This document shows positions 61,143 to 64,000 of a stretch of 64,000 nt of DNA, piece by piece. The position numbers and the translations under genes are program-made. The notes beneath the pieces were generated by a model. The model searched no databases. It was given only the letters and a program-made list of their open reading frames with translations, and had not been told where the DNA came from. Source of the DNA: Paraflavitalea sp. CAU 1676 (GTDB lineage: Bacteria; Bacteroidota; Bacteroidia; Chitinophagales; Chitinophagaceae); the NCBI RefSeq assembly GCF_029223285.1, contig NZ_JARHUJ010000005.1:62001-126000 (forward strand). The letters run 5' to 3'. The stretch's first letter is position 1, and each line of letters starts with the position of its first letter.

Positions 61143-63281
61143 TTATGGAAGTAACCTGCTGCAAAGCTTTTCCAGGTTCGCCGGGGCGGGGTCTGCCGGC
61201 ACCGTGAGATGCTGTTTCACCCAATCCCTTTCCCAGTGAAAGAAATCTATTTTTTCAGTTCCTGCCCCCTTCATTTGTTTACTCAACTGATCGAAGTACA
61301 TCACCCATCTGGTACGATAGAAACTGCTCATCAAACCACTCCATTCTTTGTAAGCGTATTCGTGCAGGTAGTCCTCGGCCGGATTGTTCTCGCCCCAGTA
61401 TGTCGTCAGCATCATCAGGTTGAGCAGGTTGTTCTCTTTTTCCTGTTTTGTATTGCCTGCACGCAGTGATTGCCGCTGGTAAGTGCTGAGTCTGAAGAAG
61501 GGATCTGTATTGAGCAGGGTATCGGTCACGTCTATGAGGTGGAGGAAACGTTTTGTCTGCTGTTGGAAAGCCTGTTCGTCTTTTGCATGGAAAGCAGTCA
61601 CCATTCTCGCATGCACCGTATCCGCTTCATTGGCGATCACCTGCCTGGCAAAATTGATGAGGTCGATGCGGTAAGTACGACTGTTCTTCATGTCGGGCGC
61701 TGCTTTTGCGAACAGCTTCACCGCCTTTTCGAACAGGGCGATATCATAGGTCTTCTTTACTGAACCCCAACTGGAAACAGACTTGATCTGCAAGGAGGGA
61801 CGGGCGCAAAGGATATTCTCGGGAGGGCCTTCCTGCCTGCTGGAGATGCTTTGATAAACGGTGCGCAGGAATACATTCCAGGCGGCGCTAATGTCTTTAT
61901 GGGCTTTGCCATAGCGCGAACGCACGTAACGCTCAGTCCATTTTTCCAGGTCAACCTTTTCTTTATTCCAACCCAGCTCCAGGGTAAATTCAAAGGCGAT
62001 AGGATTGTTGTTGATACCCTCGGGCATAATGCCTACGCCTTGCATATAGGGTGCAAACTCACTGTTGCGGGCTCTATTGGTTTCGTCGGCATAGCGTTGC
62101 AGCTTACCAAAGATGCCTGGCCGCTCACCGAAGTTGTTGACGATACACCAAATGAAAGGGCTGCCTTCATAACCTTTTCTCAGTTCCCAGTTATTGGTGG
62201 CTTCGCCAAATAGTTCCTGTACCAGGATATGCGACTTGTCGAGCGCTGTGAGCATCTCCGTTTTGGGATTGTCCTGCCAGCCCTGCAATACCCAGATGGA
62301 GCCTTGAAAATGCTTCATCATCAGTTGTTGGATCCCGGCGCCGGCTTTGCCGAGATCTACACCGCCGGTATGACCTCCTTCGTGGAAGGGATCACCCGAG
62401 AAGAACCGGAGATCGGCGCCATACAGCTTCTTTGTTTCTTCATAGAAGATACCACCGATCCGGTTAAACGCCGTGTCGTCTGTTGGGTCGAGGATATCCG
62501 GCCTGGTGAAGGCGCCCCAGGTACCTTGTTTGATGATCCTGGCAGTTGTTATATTCTTAAGATCGGAGGGCACCATGCCATAGAAGGCAGGCATCACCGG
62601 CTCGATGCCCAGTTTGCGCATGCGGGTTAACATCTTTTGCACCAGCTTCTTCCGGCTTTCGATCTGTGACGGTGGCATCGGACCACCCCAGCCCTGAATA
62701 TTGCCCATCAGCCACCAGGCATTGTAGGCAGGGCCGGTGATGTAGTTGTTGATGGCAGTGTCGGTATAGCCCAGTCTTTTCAATACCTGCTGCCATACGG
62801 CTTCCGAACCATTGGCCACCAGCATGAGGTTGACGCCGTTGAGCGCCATCCAGTCAAGCTCCCTTTCCCAATCTTCCCAGGTATAGAAGCTCATGGTGTA
62901 GTTGTAGGTACAGTAGTTCAGCGCATAGCGGTATTGCAAGGGCTGATCTATTTTCACGGGCGCGCTTATTGCAGGCAGTGGCGATACGGGTGCAAGATTG
63001 TCGCCCATATGGCTCATGGACCGGTGGCAGTAATATTTGAGGTACCAGTTCAATGCCATGGCAGCGGCATTGGGGCCGGTGGCCTGGATCACCACTTTAT
63101 GGCCGGCCGTGCTAAGTATAAATCCTTCTTTGGGCTGTGTTAATTTTTTGAATTGCAGGGAAGCTGCCAGCCAGGGCACTCTTCTTTGGGCAAGCAGCTG
63201 CACGCCGTCAAACTCACCGGCCATCAACATAGCAGGCAATAGCAGGAAAAAGAATAGATTGTATTTTTTCATAAAGTTCAT
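61143..63281 (-). CDS. alpha-N-acetylglucosaminidase, GH89
   Basis: 712 residues. The signal peptide ends near MLMAGEF. The N-terminal domain is short (about 30-100). The GH89 (NAGLU) catalytic domain follows: YRYALNYCTYNYTMSFYTWE, WMALNGVNLMLVANGSEAVW, NIQGWGGPMPPSQ, FFSGDPFHEGGHTGGVDL, WVLQGWQDNP and FIWCIVNNFGERPG. A C-terminal helical domain comes last. It removes terminal alpha-linked GlcNAc. ATG 63281 overlaps the TAA of the upstream gene by one base (TAATG), so translation is coupled; a Met at 63272 would be uncoupled. Confidence 0.92.
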   Translation of the reverse strand: MNFMKKYNLFFFLLLPAMLMAGEFDGVQLLAQRRVPWLAASLQFKKLTQPKEGFILSTAGHKVVIQATGPNAAAMALNWYLKYYCHRSMSHMGDNLAPVSPLPAISAPVKIDQPLQYRYALNYCTYNYTMSFYTWEDWERELDWMALNGVNLMLVANGSEAVWQQVLKRLGYTDTAINNYITGPAYNAWWLMGNIQGWGGPMPPSQIESRKKLVQKMLTRMRKLGIEPVMPAFYGMVPSDLKNITTARIIKQGTWGAFTRPDILDPTDDTAFNRIGGIFYEETKKLYGADLRFFSGDPFHEGGHTGGVDLGKAGAGIQQLMMKHFQGSIWVLQGWQDNPKTEMLTALDKSHILVQELFGEATNNWELRKGYEGSPFIWCIVNNFGERPGIFGKLQRYADETNRARNSEFAPYMQGVGIMPEGINNNPIAFEFTLELGWNKEKVDLEKWTERYVRSRYGKAHKDISAAWNVFLRTVYQSISSRQEGPPENILCARPSLQIKSVSSWGSVKKTYDIALFEKAVKLFAKAAPDMKNSRTYRIDLINFARQVIANEADTVHARMVTAFHAKDEQAFQQQTKRFLHLIDVTDTLLNTDPFFRLSTYQRQSLRAGNTKQEKENNLLNLMMLTTYWGENNPAEDYLHEYAYKEWSGLMSSFYRTRWVMYFDQLSKQMKGAGTEKIDFFHWERDWVKQHLTVPADPAPANLEKLCSRLLP

Positions 63282-64000
63282 TAGGAGGATAATTGAATAC
63301 CGGTATTACCACCTCCTCTCAGGCTGAGGTCGATGGGCTTGTTCTGCTTCCAGGAGCCTCCGGTAAAATCAGGGAAATCGATGCTGTTGGAACGATGGGC
63401 CACCGACCAGATACTGAGCGGCGTTACGGCGCTCCAGGCTGCGGCATCGTACACATCCATATCCAATGGAAGTCCGTTGCGCAGGCAGTCGATCATGCGC
63501 CAGTCCATGATGAAGTCCATGCCACCATGGCCGCCAACCTTCCTGGCCGCAGCAGCAACATGCTTCACCAGCTCGGGGCTATATTGTTCTTCGTACTGTT
63601 TGAGTGATTGTTCATTGGCAAATTCGTGTCCGAAAGCGATCCTGCCGGGCTCGGGCCATTTCTGCGCCATGCCCTTTGTGCCACTCAGCAGGTGTATACG
63701 GCTATAGGGGCGGGGAGTAGATACATCGTGCTGCACCATGATGGTTCTTCCTTTGTGCGTTTTGATCATGGACGTATTCATGTTGCCGCGATAATGTTTC
63801 CCACCGAACTGTTTATAATAGGGGTCAGTACCGGAAGCCAGTTTATTGGCCAAGGCTTCCATCGTGAAATCATTTGAGCTCATGGAGTTGAGGTAGCTGA
63901 ACTGATCGCCACGATTGATGCCCATTGCCTGTGCCACCGGGCCCAGTCCATGAGTAGGATAGAGGTTACCGCTGTGCTGGTTCTCTTTCCATCTCCACAC
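63281..64000 (-). CDS. GH109-like Gfo/Idh/MocA-family glycosidase (partial)
   Basis: The last 239 residues of a protein that continues beyond the window. Visible features are HSGNLYPTHGLGPVAQAMGI, DQFSYLNSMSSNDFTM, GHGGMDFIMDWRMIDCLRNG and LPLDMDVYDAAAWSAVTPLS. These match the C-terminal part of NAD-dependent GH109 alpha-N-acetylgalactosaminidases, a branch of the Gfo/Idh/MocA oxidoreductases with an internal His-Gly-Gly motif. The N-terminal Rossmann domain is off the edge. It is coupled by a TAATG overlap to the GH89 gene, which supports a joint role on alpha-linked N-acetylhexosamines. Confidence 0.8.
   Translation of the reverse strand: MWRWKENQHSGNLYPTHGLGPVAQAMGINRGDQFSYLNSMSSNDFTMEALANKLASGTDPYYKQFGGKHYRGNMNTSMIKTHKGRTIMVQHDVSTPRPYSRIHLLSGTKGMAQKWPEPGRIAFGHEFANEQSLKQYEEQYSPELVKHVAAAARKVGGHGGMDFIMDWRMIDCLRNGLPLDMDVYDAAAWSAVTPLSIWSVAHRSNSIDFPDFTGGSWKQNKPIDLSLRGGGNTGIQLSS

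Overview
The window is a chromosomal segment of a member of the Bacteroidota, most likely the family Chitinophagaceae (inferred). The grounds are two SusC/SusD outer-membrane pairs, SPII lipoproteins followed by Lys/Asp, a type IX secretion sorting-domain fragment, the gene order infA-rpmJ-rpsM-rpsK-rpsD-rpoA-rplQ-carA, and -7 promoter boxes of the Bacteroidota form TAnnTTTG instead of sigma-70 TATAAT. No rRNA gene, CRISPR array, transposase or phage gene is visible. One tRNA gene (Val, GAC) is present.

Layout. 1-4.1 kb: the end of a YbhG/HlyD-type periplasmic adaptor, then two ATPases and two permeases of a YbhFSR-like export ABC system. 4.1-9.3 kb: an NmrA-like oxidoreductase and a SLAC1/TehA-type channel facing left, then an AraC regulator, an aldo/keto reductase and a coiled-coil membrane protein facing right. 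9.3-12.1 kb: repeat-rich spacer, a TetR regulator, an HMA-like small protein and an MFS exporter, with the same 18-bp operator in front of TetR and of the exporter operon. 12.2-17.9 kb: the alpha ribosomal operon, starting from its own promoter at infA, with terminator-like hairpins between rpsM and rpsK, then carA.

18-30.7 kb: housekeeping genes (aroQ, a PPIC isomerase, glmM, an LtaS-like sulfatase-fold enzyme, a PAP2 phosphatase, a CNNM/CorC protein) mixed with a secreted esterase, a DUF6702/HupE-like divergent pair and a secreted M1 peptidase. 30.7-33 kb: a 25-residue membrane peptide gene with its own promoter and terminator, a SPFH protein plus ribbon-helix-helix protein operon whose promoter carries two palindromes 11 bp apart, and a MORN-like exported protein. 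33-39 kb: cysteine desulfurase, a periplasmic GH13 lipoprotein overlapping a gluconokinase gene, an acyltransferase-like membrane protein and an orphan type IX sorting domain. 39-49 kb: mutS, SIMPL, plsC, a thioesterase, dipeptide epimerase, proline dehydrogenase, an amidase, a dienelactone hydrolase and the tRNA.

49.3-50.1 kb is a non-coding segment with an 11-bp tandem repeat inside a 13-bp inverted repeat. 50.1-64 kb is a glycan utilisation locus: two SusC/SusD pairs, a PKD-like surface lipoprotein and, convergently, a GH89 alpha-N-acetylglucosaminidase translationally coupled to a GH109-like enzyme that runs off the window. This combination points to a glycan with alpha-linked N-acetylhexosamines. 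The least explained signals are the SPFH/RHH circuit, the TetR two-operator circuit, the 25-residue peptide gene, and the repeat elements at 9.3-9.5 and 49.4-49.9 kb.
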